A stretch of DNA of 64,000 nt from Trileptium ribeirensis (GCA_030248225.1 JASANE010000314.1:1-64000); one strand, 5' to 3'. Positions 36,040-48,599 are shown, numbered from the stretch's first letter. The notes: generated by a model from the sequence alone, not told the origin. Made by a program: numbers and translations.

Positions 36040-36779
36040 ATACCCTGCAAAGCATATTTATTTTTCACTGGTTATATATTTTATAATCTTGTTTCTTTGA
36101 ACAGATGGAGTTCGTTGTGAAATCGGAAGTATACACTATCCCAGTCAGCATAATATCACAATACTTTTCATGCTCAGCATCGTAATTCGGTTCCAACTTT
36201 TATGGTTACCACGGAGTAACCGGAACCGGAACTTCATTTTTTGCTGGAATCAGGTCTTCTCAATGAGGTAAAACAAAAAGAAAAGTAATAAATATTTTAT
36301 TTGTTGTGGATAAATGATCATCAAATGGAATTAAATTTTGCCGATTAACCACTTTAATTTCGCTATAAAAGTCATTTGGGAGTGTCGTTGATCCTGTGAG
36401 GTGCTGCATGGGGTTATATTTTCTAAATTTTGTGGACAAAATTGAGAAATTGTGGGATTTTTTTAATTAGTACCATGTTGATGGCTAAGTAACGTTATAG
36501 ATTTTCCCATACGAGTGTAGGTAGCTGGTTACGATTAACGCGGTTGTATTTACGTCAGAGGCAGTTGATTCGGCAAGTACTAGGGCCCTACTGTAAGAAC
36601 TTTTTTCTTAAAGCTATAATTTGCTTGACAATTGTGGTGTTATAATTTAGACTGTTACCGCATACGCTGTTATGTTTTTAGGTTACAAATAGTATACGAT
36701 TAGAGGACAAATTCTGCTGGAAGTAATTGAAAATTTCTCAACTGTCACCAATAAACCGAATAATGAATTAATTTCATAG
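36040..36779. other. Intron 8 start, fragments of GGTTCCGG-type ends
   Basis: A short stretch near 36208-36240 (GAGTAACCGGAACCGGAAC) resembles the ends of the hAT-like family; no complete element is seen. Confidence 0.4.
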
Positions 36780-36939
36780 GATCTCAATGCGGGGTAAGGC
36801 TTCCTCAGTAGTTAACAAAATTCTCGATCAAAAGCCCTGTAACACGACGTGTATCGTGGAATTAAATGAAAGAGACACATTTGGCAGCTGTCGCAATATG
36901 TGGCAGTGTGGCGACACTCACTATGCCTCCACTTATCAA
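36780..36939 (+). other. Candidate cassette (poison) exon in the 20.6 kb intron
   Basis: This segment follows an acceptor-like atttcatag and ends at CAA|gtaagc, a good donor. Read in the phase left by exon 8 it is fully open for 160 bases, including MRGKASSVVNKILDQKP and RNMWQCGDTHYASTYQ, and it is less AT-rich than its surroundings. Its length is not a multiple of three: inclusion would shift exon 9 into a frame that reaches a TAG within about 17 codons and destroys the ubiquitin-like domain. I recognise no homologue. It may equally be a chance open frame or part of an old mobile element. Confidence 0.25.
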
Positions 36940-36984
36940 GTAAGCCCCACCTTTTTCTCACTTGTGAAAAGAAGCCACTACTAA

Positions 36985-38412
36985 GTAGCGAAAATTGCAG
37001 CTACTGTTTCTTTTAATGTACTGCGGGTGTATTATTATATTTTCATTCCTTTAATAAGTGCTGAGGAGGCTTAATTGCAAACATCAAAATAGGCAGTGAA
37101 CAAACATTACCCACGCTCTCCCAGTTCCTGTCATCGAGCGAATTACTATTTTTAGGCAGTCCTTATTAGCAAGTTCCAGATTTTTTAAGTTGTTTCTCAC
37201 AGTGAAATGAGAATCAACTACTGCTAAAGACACATTTCGTGGAATAGCCTGTCGTAAGTTACTAAGCAAGACCCGTTGTGCTGTAAACTAAATAACGGCA
37301 TAGTAAACGAATCCTGGGCTACGGAGTATAGAACTATAAGGATACTAATGTTTGATTGATTATGGTTACTTCTTTGTTCCTAATAGGTTGTTGAGTAGAG
37401 GTCGAAAATGTGTGTCGAGAAAATAAAAGAGCTAAACAAAGGTACCTCAGCGAAACACAAACAATGTATTTAGTTTTTGTGTTATACAGATACTATCATG
37501 AATAGTGTTTCAATTACGGTTTAGCTTGTTAACTGCTTTTGATTGGTAATGCAAAACTTTTGTTACAAAATACATTATGCAGATATGCCAAAGACGTGAA
37601 GCCGGAATTTCGATTTCTTAAAAAATTAGCCAGAACCGCAATTCCGGTTACTCTCGGATGCAAGCGCATTGTAACAAATGAGTAAAAACATTTTTTATTT
37701 TTACTTCTTTTATATGTCCGGTGGGTCGCAGGTTGAATTTAAGATTGTTTTTGACCGATTCATGCTTAAATATGGATACTTGTTTATTACTTCATATTGC
37801 ATGTCTTATATTCGTGATTTATTTGATGAAAAATACCACTATTACTATCACAATGGTTGTGTGCATATCACTAACTGATATTTACCGTTATAGCACATAC
37901 TTCACCTTTTCATGTTGTGTGACTGGCACTCAGTGCAGGGTCCTCGGTGATCAGGCAAATCAGGAAAAAATGTGAATTTTCTATGGAGGTAAAGGAAATT
38001 TGGGAATTTTGATGTAATCAGGGGATATTTTTTTATGAAATTTATTCTGTTTGTTTCAGACTCGTTTCCCTTGGTAATCGAAACGTTTTTATCACTCACG
38101 CATAAAATCACCGCTTATTCCTGTCTATAATATCCCCGTTTGCATTAATGCGACAGAGTTGTGTCCTAGCAAAATAGTTTTGCACTGGAACTGAAGTTTT
38201 CTTTTAGACTGTTGATAAATAAATTGCATCAGCATCGCAATTTGTATTTAGTTTTGTGGTAGTTGTTTTTATCGTCTTCTCGTGTTTCTCCCCAGGGAAT
38301 TTTTTGAGCAATCAGGGAAAAATCTATATTTCATCAGGGAAATTTTTTCTTGATAATCGCCGGGAACCATGTGTACTACCTGTGCGATCAGAGTTGCTGT
38401 TACCTGACTAAA
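36985..38412. other. Intron 8, unassigned
   Basis: A hAT-end-like phrase lies near 37605-37660 (CCGGAATTTCG and GCAATTCCGGTTAC). CAGGGAAAAAT-type phrases recur near 38310-38340. No gene is supported. Confidence 0.35.
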
Positions 38413-38858
38413 CTAGTCGGTAGTGGAACTACATTTGTGAGCGGAGCTTGGGCTGTGGTATTACGAATGTACTCAATTTATGTTCTTGTAACTACATTGC
38501 ATAGGACATACAGCTTTATCATTGGTAAAAATATTATATTTGAATTCTTCGACCCAAAAAACCCTATAATGGTTTGATCTAAACGACTCTATTTCAATAA
38601 ATAACACAAATATTGCAAAGTTCTCTATTTTAGCTGCATAAAATTAACTAATTAGCTAATTGCTAATTAACCACTCAAAATTTTTTTAATCCCAAATATC
38701 AGGTGCACACTCTGACATGATAGGCTTTCAAACTAAAAAAAGTTTTTAAAATCCGTTCAGTGGTTCTTGAGATCCGTCGGACCGAACGAACGGACGGACA
38801 TCGACCTTTTTACTCCCAGACAGAAAATAAAAACGCTTCGCTCGGCTTCGCTCCGCTC
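38413..38858 (-). mobile_element. Helitron2/HINE-like element, family A copy 3
   Basis: Minus-strand copy of the 450 bp element. GCTCCGCTC at 38850-38858 marks the 5' end on the minus strand and CTAG at 38413-38416 the 3' end. The flanking bases again give host T on both sides. Confidence 0.78.
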
Positions 38859-39268
38859 AACAATACCGTGATATCTCTATTTGTTTACAAGACTCAAGAA
38901 GGAACACTGAAGACGTTTGTGTCTGATGAGAAGATGAGAATATCTTGTTGTACTGGCTGGTTTACAAATGGTTTTGTGGATACAGCTCATAGTTGGTTTT
39001 TACTTGCTTTGTTCTGGCCTCTCCACTGATCCAAAATTTTTTGGTTTTGAGATGAGGCTTCCGGCTAAATAGGAATACCTGGTGGAATTTTGCTGGGTTA
39101 AAACCGTTCTCTCTCAGGTCGGTTAGGGTCTAGTAACATTATTCTCGTTTCGTTATCATGTCGCGTTTTTCATGCGTTTACAACATGGATATTGTGTTTT
39201 TGTTGAATATTATATGCATATTGAAAAGGCGTATTTTTGCAGGTCGCCTTTTATTTTATTTTATATTT

Positions 39269-40247
39269 GAATTCGAGTGGAATGAGCGAGCTACGCGAGA
39301 TCATTCCAGTCGCGAGCGAGTGGAACGAGAATTTTCAATTTTGGCTTTGGAGGGGGTTGAGGAGGTCCTGTCTGTGTGTCGCACCTGGATCTCGATAACG
39401 GTTGGGCGGATTTTGATGCACGATAGCTCATTCGAACAGCAATGGTCGATTTAGGTGTAGTGACGGAGCCCGATTTTTGAATTTTTTGCCGCGAGAAAAG
39501 TTATGGGGCAAAATGACGTCATTTTGGCCCATTTTCGGGCACCCCCTCCAGTTTTTGTGACTTTTCTCAACAAGTACACGAGGTATCCGCAAACTTAAAG
39601 ACCTATTCCATGTAGCTTTACCAGGGCTTTCCAATGATATATAACAAGTTTTTCAGCTACTTCCCAGTCTGGAGTCTATAAGCTTATAGTTGGCGCCAAA
39701 TTTCATATTTCGTGAAAAGCGTGGGAAATACACCTAAATGTGTGTTTTTTGTTGCTTTTAGTGTCTTATATGGGGGTTTTCTGGGCAGATAAACTCATTG
39801 CAAGTGTTAAAAATATTGTTGGGCAAATATTTTTTACACTTCTGGCTCATACTTGGCATAAAAAATTACGTTTTCGCAATTTTTGGTGAAAAGTCGTGGG
39901 AAAAGTACTTAAATGTGTGTTTATTGTTGGTTTTAGTGTCTTATATGGGGTTTTCTGGGCAGATAAACTCATATCAAGGGTTAAAAATATTGTTGGACAA
40001 ATATTTTTTACACTTCTGGTTCATACTTGGCATAAAAAATGACGTTTTCGCAATTTTTGGTGAGAAGTCGTGGGGAAAGCACTTGAACGTGTGTTTATTG
40101 TTGGTTTTAGTATCGTATATGGGGTTTTCTGGGCCGACAAGCTCATTGCGAGTGTCAAAAATATTGTGTGGCAAATATTTTTCACACTTCTGCTTCGGGG
40201 GATTGTTCTCACCACTCGAATTCTGGCTCGCAAGCGAGCTTCACTAG
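39269..40247 (+). mobile_element. Helitron2/HINE-like element, family B, complete
   Basis: Begins GAATTCGAGTGG after a host T. The exact 12 bp complement CCACTCGAATTC lies at 40212-40223. It is followed by a perfect hairpin GCTCGC-AA-GCGAGC (40226-40239) and an end at CTAG (40244-40247) before a host T. The centre holds three tandem units of about 175 bp (starts 39740, 39915, 40089). Total 979 bp with no transposition protein. Confidence 0.78.
39740..40200 (+). repeat. Three tandem units of 174-175 bp inside family B
   Basis: Each unit has GTGTGTTT, TTTTAGTGTCTTATATGGGG, AAACTCAT, AAATATTGT, a run of T, CACTTCTGG and TTTTCGCAATTTTTGGTG. An open frame of 149 codons spans them and reflects the periodic sequence, not a gene. 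Confidence 0.92.
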
Positions 40248-40930
40248 TTTGTCGTGAATAGTCCAAATGTAAATAGTAGTATTTTAGTTTCGCTATAATA
40301 CGTTTTTGTCAGGACTATCATTTTTGGTGTCACGTCAAAATACCTGGGGAAGCTAAAATTTACCTTGGGGATCGGCTAAATCCTGTGGGCCATTTGGGAT
40401 AAATAGATTATGATAATCATGTTTCTTCGGTAATATTCATTTAAGCGCTTGCACTATCTTGTCACAAGGAATCAGTATGACTGAAATTATCTCATACTTA
40501 TTTGTTTTACAGCTTAAAAATAAACGGACAGCTGGCTGTTGCGGTCATGTAATTCCGTGCTTAGAATAATAATTTGCAATTTAATATTTAGCGAATTTAG
40601 CTAGTACTGTAACTAATTTTTTTGTTTTGTTATAATTTTTTTACATGAATCTCTCAGCAGTGTGTTTCGTGCTACAACTCTTCTTTTGTCCTGGCTTTAA
40701 ATTTAGATATTTGCAGTTATGCCATGTCTTCTAAATATAATGTTCACATGCTTAGGAACATACAGCGTTTTGAATCGAAGGTTCATATATTTTATGTACG
40801 TATTCCAGATTTGTTTATGCAATGTATTCTGCATTCTGAACAGACGGAATTGTACAATAAATTCTCCGAAGGCAGACAAAACTATAGTACGATTAAGCCA
40901 ATAAATTTTTGGATTAATTAAAATCTGACT

Positions 40931-41530
40931 ATAGTGAGTGAAACGGGCGAAGCGAAGAATTCTTATCCTTACAATGACCTTTCACAATGCCTGGTTATGT
41001 GTTTTCGGGGAGACATGCACAACTGGACTTTGGTTAGGTGTATTGATTCGCGCGACAGCTCGTTTGTAAGGGTGAAGTCTCGGACAACTTCCGATTACAT
41101 TAGCTTCCACTGAAAACGCAGGGCAAACGTCGGATCCGGGGGTGGGGAATCGCGGTATTTGTTGTGAGTCAATTTTGGCTCAATTTGCCACGTAATTAAG
41201 CCTCTAAAAGACTGTATATAAAAGTTTATAACACTGCTCTTGTGGAAAAGCGATTTGGGTCAAACGAGAGTTTTAAATGAACCCATAATGCACAAACTGC
41301 ATGAAAACACAGTTCGACCTATATTGGTGTGATGCGTACATAGTGAAAAGAATCGTGCTGTCTGACTACGAAAACCATACACACGCCATTTCCAAAGGTA
41401 AATCAAGCAGTTTCTAACCAAAATGTTTTGTTTGCTGAGCCCCTTAAATGTCTTGGAAATATAATATCACAGTGGTAAATTAAGACAATGTAACGGTGAT
41501 TTTCAGCGTGGTTCAAAACTATGAGACGTT
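40931..41530 (+). mobile_element. Family C element, 5' part
   Basis: Starts AGTGAGTGAAACGGGCGAAG and shares GAATTCTTA and the AGACATGCACAA body with the 11069 and 48036 copies. The 3' end is not identified; the right limit is approximate. Confidence 0.5.
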
Positions 41531-41539
41531 TCTTTATCC

Positions 41540-41998
41540 ATCTGTTTTACTGAAATGTACAGTACTCACCCGAGTATTAATTCTAAGTGTTGTTCCCTGG
41601 AAAACACTATTTCTGTCAAAGAGTCGACGAACCATATTCGGCCCACAGCATCCTAGGGAGTAGTCCCACAAAAGTGGTCGTGGTATTGTAGATCTCGATG
41701 TGTTGATTCTATATTGTGGTTTCCAGGGAGATATGAGCTGCGAAACAATGGTAAGCAATTTGGCAAAGAACCCTTAAACACCTGATTTTTGCCATTTTAA
41801 ACCGGAAGATGGGATCGAGCTGTTCACGTTCAAGTAAAGGCCACATCTTCATCAGTTTTACTATCGAACAAAAAAGTTGTCGAAATCCAAAAATTAGTTT
41901 TGAATCAATGGCAGCGACAGACAATAAAGATATTTTCACGATTTTTCACGCTTGCGTCTTCAGTGGAAATTCCGCTCGCTTCGCACGCTCCGTTTCAA
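41540..41998 (-). mobile_element. Family D element copy 3, 5' part
   Basis: The minus strand begins TTGAAACGGAGCG (plus 41986-41998), then GCGAAGCGAGCGGAATTTCC as at 25393, followed by the shared body down to the GTCGACTC..CAGAAAT block near 41620. The 3' inverted repeat was not found. Confidence 0.65.
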
Positions 41999-41999
41999 T

Positions 42000-44900
42000 A
42001 ACCGCGACACACGCATTCATGATATTGTATTAGCAATGCTTTCATCGCATTAAGCAACCGCGAAAACTTGTAGGTCCATTAAACAACTGAAGGGTCATTT
42101 AAATAATTACACAATAATATAAAACTTCATAGCCTTAAAGCTTTTTTATCCACCCTATATATATTTGACATTTTGAGGCTTCTTGATCTTGAACACCTTA
42201 GATTGTAACTATATGCCAGCTGCAGCCTAAAACACCGAACCTAGCACATTTAACATGTTAATAACACCACAAGCCCATTGTGTCTTTTGCACTCTGCAAG
42301 AAACTCAATAGTCAAAATTTGGGTCGCAGCTCGACAAGGGTGTTAGGTCGAAAATTGCACAACAGCAAAGCTGTAGCTCTCAATGAGAACACTCTGTCGT
42401 CTCATAAAACGACATAAACATAATATGTTGGGTTATCAATGCCAGAGTGACACAGAGGTTAATAGGTTTCAGTTTTTTCGTTTTGGGTCAAGAATGAATC
42501 ATAGCTTTATGTTATGTAATACTGTAGCGATGCAAATAATTCATGGCTATAAGTAAGCTAATATTATTATTAAGATTATTATTATTATTGTTATAAAGTT
42601 ATTTTGATGATTTTCTTGAGATCATTCTTGAAATTCTGGAGGCAAGTTCTTAAACATTGACATTTCGGCAATAAGGGCGTTCATTGTTTTAAAAACAAAT
42701 ATGTTGTGACGTTATGAAAATGATTTAATATAAAAAGCTTTGCACAGAAGATCTGGGCAAGTCAGTTTTATTCTTGAAGTTTTAATGCTGCTAGTTCGTG
42801 CATAATAAACGTCGGGTGAATTTTGTATTGCCGTCCTCATCAGGAAGGCAAAGCTCTTCTGTACACGGAAGGGTTAGCTTGTGCTCTTCTGCAATCGGAA
42901 GGGTAGCTCAAACATTATAGTTATCGGCCTCGGTCGGCTAGTGACATCCGTAAACGGATTGTCATTTCTCGACTGGTACATCGTTTTAAGAACCCACACC
43001 GACCCATCACACTACAATACGATCATTAGGAGTTTATATAACAAAAAATGGAAAATATATTCCACGATGGCTTATGGTTGTCACAGGCGAAAGTTTGCCA
43101 ACGGTTAAACGCTATTAGAGAAAACTGTTTTATTTCACTATATACGTATGTATGCTAGCAAACTATTCAAAGTGACAAACGTATACGTTCGGTCCACTGG
43201 TGTTTGAGATCTGTTTCTTCGCCTGTCTTATCAGTTACGTTGTTTTGAAACTGAATGGTAAATATGGTGTTCACAAGGCATATTATGTAGCGTATCAATG
43301 CGAAGGTAATATGAGAGTAGAAACCGTGAGATGATTAAGTTGAAAGATCTTGTTGTAGCGTTCCCAAGCCGAGAGGAAATTATATATGGTGCTCTCTGAG
43401 TGCATATGTATGTGCGGAAAAGTTGTGGACACTGAAGCAAATTAGTCGACTGACAGATAACAATATTTCTTGTTCTCCGAAGCCCCAAGTCTTCTAACAT
43501 TCGAGTAACTATGTCGGTCATCGACAGTTCTTTGCTGTGCTAAAAGTATAATGTACACACGTATTCCAGAGATTATACCTAATCTTATCGCCAAATCTTG
43601 TTTTTAAAAAACTAATTGGGTTATCTTGTTTTGTCTATTTGTTTGGTGAAATTGCTACGGTAAATATTTTTTATTACATTTACGTAATATATAATTTATA
43701 TTTTTGCACTATTGTATAAATAGTGTATATATAAACTTCGTATTTAGGGAACATTTTTTAAAAAGTCAATGTTCACAAGGACACTCAGTCTCGTCTGTAT
43801 TTTTTCTTGTAGTTAGCATGCATATTTCTTATAAAGACCTTACTGCGGCTTATGTTATGATTTCTTCGTAACAAAAGCGGTACAGACGTAAAGCTTCAGT
43901 GTAAAGTGGGAAACAGGTTCAGACACCGTTAGATTATGGTTTTACTAGCTGTTACCGCCAGTAAAGATTTGAATAAAAAATTGTTGTCACTTCAACGCTA
44001 GGTGTAAAGAACAATGAAATGAAAATATACGAAACGGCCCTTTGTAGTTTCTAAATCCAAACAATGAGAGCTGTGCGGGTAGGCTTTCGAATCATGGCAG
44101 AGTTTGGTCGTCTGGCGTGATGTCTGCACTGGGACTTCCCCGGTTGAAATTTGTGGAAATATTGAAGTTATACAAGCTCGATATATTCATGGTATTCGCC
44201 GTCGAATTTATTCCCGCAAATACGTATGCGAAAATCGCACATTTTACGGCTAAGATTTGTATAGATTAAAGTTGCGAAAATGGTTTGAGGAATATTGTTG
44301 TAATACGCATATCTGTAGTCAACATTGAAACTGTATAGTTTTGGAGATACGTGCTAGATATTATCCATTGCGAGATGCTGGTAGCCATTGCAAGTAATCC
44401 CGTTCGATCTATTTACTACTGCGTAATAATTTTAACACGGTTGCTTTTTTGTTGAATGAACGATATGCGTGCTACAATGCTAATGTATATCAGAAGGATA
44501 TCTACCGTTCAGTCGGCAACTTGCAGCTATTGGTTGAGATATATTCCATGGTGTTACGCAAAATACTGCAAGGCGACAAAGTACATTTTTGTCAGACGAA
44601 TTAGTTACGGACAATTTACATTAGGCTCCGGATTGCTGCATGTATTCATCTATATGAGTTGATGAAAGTAATAATAACGAGAAACAACTTATTTAATTCG
44701 GGTATGATATATTGCACGCAAGATTTGTAACGTTGGAGGTTTGTCTCATGATTGCGAAAATATCAAACAATTTCAAGATACTACAGCCAATGGCCTCGAA
44801 AAACATTATAATCCGAACGCTGTAAGGTCGATTGTGATGGCATATTTGTACTGTATACTTTATGCGAAGTATTCCCGAGCTTATATTATTAGCTAATAAT

Positions 44901-45930
44901 TTGCAACGACAAAAATTATTTTACTACATTACACAACTGGAACACCCGTTGTTACACATTTTATTTTATAGTCATAATCTCAGTATTGTTCTCAATCGCC
45001 TCTACATTTAGCAGTTTTCTGTTTCTGTTTGTTGCTAAAACAAAAGGTGTCGTTTTTAAAGTTTTTAATGTTGATCTTGTTGGAAAAATTCATCTTAAAT
45101 TTTTAGATTATCAGGCCCTTGGGAAATTACACACGGGTCTTCTAGTAGTTCCATAAATAGTTGGAAGCATTGACCGCGGTATTTGTTGCTATTGCCGTAT
45201 TACGTAAACGAATATACATATATATTGGTATATTTAATGTACAAGAATGCTGGATAAATCCTTTCACGCTTTGCTAGTGGTAGTGGATTAGTAGCTAAAA
45301 ACCTGAAGAAGCTGGGTTCGTGCGGTATATGATTTTGCTACGGGGTGGCATGGAAAGCTGTTTAGTTTATAAATATATACTAAAACACATGGCATTTTTA
45401 ATTTTGATACTGTAATGTGGTGAAGCGACCAAGGAGAAGCAATGCCATTTCGTTTTGTTTCATAAATTCTTATAGTAGTATGTATATATTTCGTAAATTA
45501 AGCAGTAATTATATAGTCTGTAGCTAAAATTGTGATCACTACTGGAAACGTATCTGGTAATCTCGTAAAGTGGGAGCACGAGGGTTGGCTCAATGGAGCG
45601 GCGTATATTACTGGTGATCCAATTTGATCACCATGACAAGGAAACGGACGTTCTCCATAGCTATGGTATTAGGCGCCTATGTCGTGGAATTCTCAGCTTC
45701 CGTTAAATCGGAGTTTGATATTAAGTTAAATTTGAGTTAATTTGAGAGAAAAACAGAAAGAACAAAACATAATCTGATACCTTACTACCTAGCTATGTAT
45801 TAAGTGATAATATATTAATCACTACAAAAATTACAGAAAACTAATAGAAATACTGTTGGAGCACCGGCGTAGCTTGGAAGTAGCCAAAATTAGTAAACGG
45901 CACAACTATATCTTAACTATGACTAAATGG
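42000..45930. other. Intron 8, unassigned 3.9 kb
   Basis: AT-rich. I find no exon, RNA gene or clear element ends. A phrase near 42330-42420 (GCAAAGCTGTAGCTCTCAATGAGA) weakly recalls family D. Confidence 0.35.
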
Positions 45931-45939
45931 TCCGCACAT

Positions 45940-46560
45940 TTAGCGGAATTTAAAAAACACTGGTGTCGTTTAGCGAGCAATGTCCTGAAACTTGGTGGTT
46001 CTTTTAGCACCCGCTATCGAAATTATAGGTGATGTTCTTCAGATCGCTCGTCCTTTAGATAGCGGGGCATTGTCAACGAAATGACTGAATCCTTCCCTTT
46101 ACTTAGTAATACTAAGAGCTGTTCAAAAGAGTTGACTGTTCGTTTCTTTTATTGAGCGTTATCTAAAAACTGTATTAGGGTATCTGTAACGAAAAACTTT
46201 GATATTTATTTAGACGGCGCTGTGGTAAACACTATGCTACAGGAGTCTGATCAATTCCATAATATCATTAAGCGAGAAGCTTTCGCTTAATGTGGCTGGT
46301 GGGTGACGAAAGTGGGTCTATTTTTTCGTCGTATAGCAGGGGCGGCGAATACCACACTGGCAAGAAATTTGTTATTATAAAGCATAGGTGCAGAATAGTT
46401 TAATGATAAATCTGCGAAGCCGCCGATATAGGTTAACAATTTGCGCGTTTCGAGGGCCTGAAAAAATTATCCGAGCGCTCGGGAACAGGCGTAGTAGCTT
46501 TGAACAAGCCTTAGATTTTCGCGGGTACCCTCGGGTCGAAAATATTTACGCACGCACACT
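45940..46560 (+). repeat. Dispersed repeat family I, copy 1
   Basis: Shares an ordered set of similar segments with 52290-52850: a TAGCG..CTATCGAAAT block, a GTTCAAAAG..TTTATTGAGC..TATCTAAAA block, and a TTGCGNGTTTCGNGGGCCTGAAA block. Divergent; ends not defined. Confidence 0.5.
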
Positions 46561-46706
46561 TTTGCGTCAACATACAACTACAACTAACAATGCCATAATT
46601 TCACTACTTTGTTGCTAAAATTTAGTTTTATTGCCCATTGCAACGCCTTACAAAGGTAACGACACACCAACCATACTTTTGAAACCATGAAACTTACATG
46701 TTTCAG

Positions 46707-46800
46707 AGATGGAACCGGGTCACTTGGGTCACCACTTTCGAAAGGGTCACTAAGTAAAGTGGGTCAGGGTCACAAGCATTGACCCGGTTTAACTATCAAC
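46707..46800 (-). repeat. End fragment of repeat family F
   Basis: AACCGGGTCAC start and repeated GGGTCA motifs match the end seen at 63720 and, reversed, at 47930. Only about 90 bp. Confidence 0.6.
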
Positions 46801-47611
46801 CCAAAATATAGCCAAAAGTCCGTAACCCAACCCGGCGCATTACTAACTTTGGAAGTCCATACCTAACACAATCAGTCTTTCGATTGTTGTTAACTTCCTC
46901 GTAGCTTCAATGTGCTGGCAAAATGTGTGTTGAAGGCATCCATCTCAGTTTATTGTGTTTTTATTTATATATCTTCTAACGGCCGGCTAGTGGCAGTACC
47001 TATCGACAATTACCGTAGGGCAATTACTTTTTGTATGGAAGCCCTATTAAATGCAAGGTCATTGGAAACCGTTAGAAATCTCCAGTAACTCCCTACACGA
47101 CCAAGATGTCTTTCACAAAAATTCCCAAAGACTCAAGTTAGGAACGTCCCAATTGTCGAAAAGTACCACCAATCCTACTTCCGGTGTACCAAACATAGCT
47201 GATTTTGAGCCCCATTAGAGAACTGGAATTTGGGGAGGCTCCTCAGCCTTGTATTTTTTAGTTAACATTATGTTATGTCTGTGCTATGTGTGGATCTGAG
47301 AATCAGTGAGCTCAATATGTTTCATTGTTTTAAATTGATGGATAATGTAAATCTGATGTGCGAACAATGTATATAATCAGATTCCAGATCATCACCATTA
47401 GATTCCGACCTTTTCCCATTATTTATCTTAACGTACGTTAAGATTAAGCCTAATCCTTGGAGTGATTTTAACTTCATTCAGAAAATGCCAGCCCTGGCTT
47501 GAACCAAGATATTACCTTGGCATAAAGTAGATTCGTTGCGCGGGAATTCCAGCTATACATTAATCTTTGCTTCAAATCTAATATTGTATTCGAAAGGCTC
47601 AAGACAGGTTT

Positions 47612-47945
47612 CATCAACTGGTGGAAGGATGCTCCGACGGGGTGGATCGCTGGGATAGGGGTGGTGGGCTATGTGTGGGTCAATCCTCGTCAACAATGCG
47701 CAAGCATTGGCAGAGTACCCACGAAACAAATGAAAATGACAGTTTTTACAGGCTAAAACATGGTATTAGAAGAGCGCTAAAAAGAGCATTTGCGATGCAA
47801 TCTAGACAACCAAATATACAGTTGGCGTGGCAAAAACTGACAATTGGAAGCAACCGGGTCAGCGGGTCACTGACCCAACCGGATAACCGGGTCAGCCAGC
47901 CACCAGGGTCACCGGGTCACGTGTAGGTGACCCGGTTGCATGTCT
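47612..47945 (+). mobile_element. Dispersed repeat family F, copy 1
   Basis: The full-length match to the reverse complement of 63715-63995 is roughly 75% by eye. It starts AACTGGTGG, contains AAAAAGAGCATTTGCGATGC, and ends in a cluster of GGGTCA/TGACCC motifs and GTAGGTGACCCGGTT. The clustered short motif at one end resembles hAT MITE subterminal repeats. An open frame of 101 codons has no family similarity. Confidence 0.7.
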
Positions 47946-48035
47946 GACCTGTTTATGGTCTTATGCCAATGTAATAATGTATAGCGGAAATATGCTGTAT
48001 TTTTAAGTTATGTTTGTAGTATATATTAATGCCTG

Positions 48036-48589
48036 ATTTCTGAGTGTAGTGAGTGAAGCGTGCGAAGCGAAGAATTCTCACTAGCCGTGACAGTGGTGAA
48101 ATTTGACAATGGTTTTTCAGGGTGACACGCATAAGCAAATAACCATCTATACCACTATATATAATGCTTAGCTATGCTGTTCTCTACGGATGTGGAATTT
48201 TTGTCAAAATGGATTCGAAGACGGGTCCATGAGATCCAAAATATACGAAAATGGTAATATCTCGACAACCCTTCAAGTTATATGGTTGTTTTTGGTCATA
48301 TTTGGTAGAGCAGATGATCTATGTAGCTGTAAACGGTTTACTGCTAAAGTGATTGTTTACTTTGCAGGGTTGGGACAAAACGGTTTTTTCCGCTCCCATG
48401 GCACGTTAAATACACCAAAATGGTAATATTTCCGCAAATAATCAAGTTTTGTCAATTTTTTTGGTCTTAATCTGTAGAGCAATTCATGTTCACTTTGTAA
48501 TTAGATGCTCAATATAGCTGTGTGCTTCTTTCTAAATGCCATGTTCAACACTCAGAATTCGCTACCTTGGCGATAAGATAAGCTATTAG
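48036..48589 (+). mobile_element. Helitron2/HINE-like element, family C, apparently complete
   Basis: TTCTGAGTG (48038-48046) at the 5' end is complemented by CACTCAGAA (48549-48557). A hairpin TCGCTACCTTGGCGA (48559-48573) follows, and the 3' end is TTAG before a T. GCGAAGCGAAGAATTCT follows the 5' end, as in other C copies. About 554 bp, no coding content. Confidence 0.62.
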
Positions 48590-48599
48590 TTTAGATGAA

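Noticed and set aside
39798..40247. 149-codon open frame with internal repeats
   Set aside because: The repeats in the peptide are the 175 bp DNA units of a family B element; the frame ends at the element terminus.
47621..47926. 101-codon open frame
   Set aside because: Within dispersed repeat F; the second copy at 63.7 kb is open in different segments and the peptide has no known similarity.
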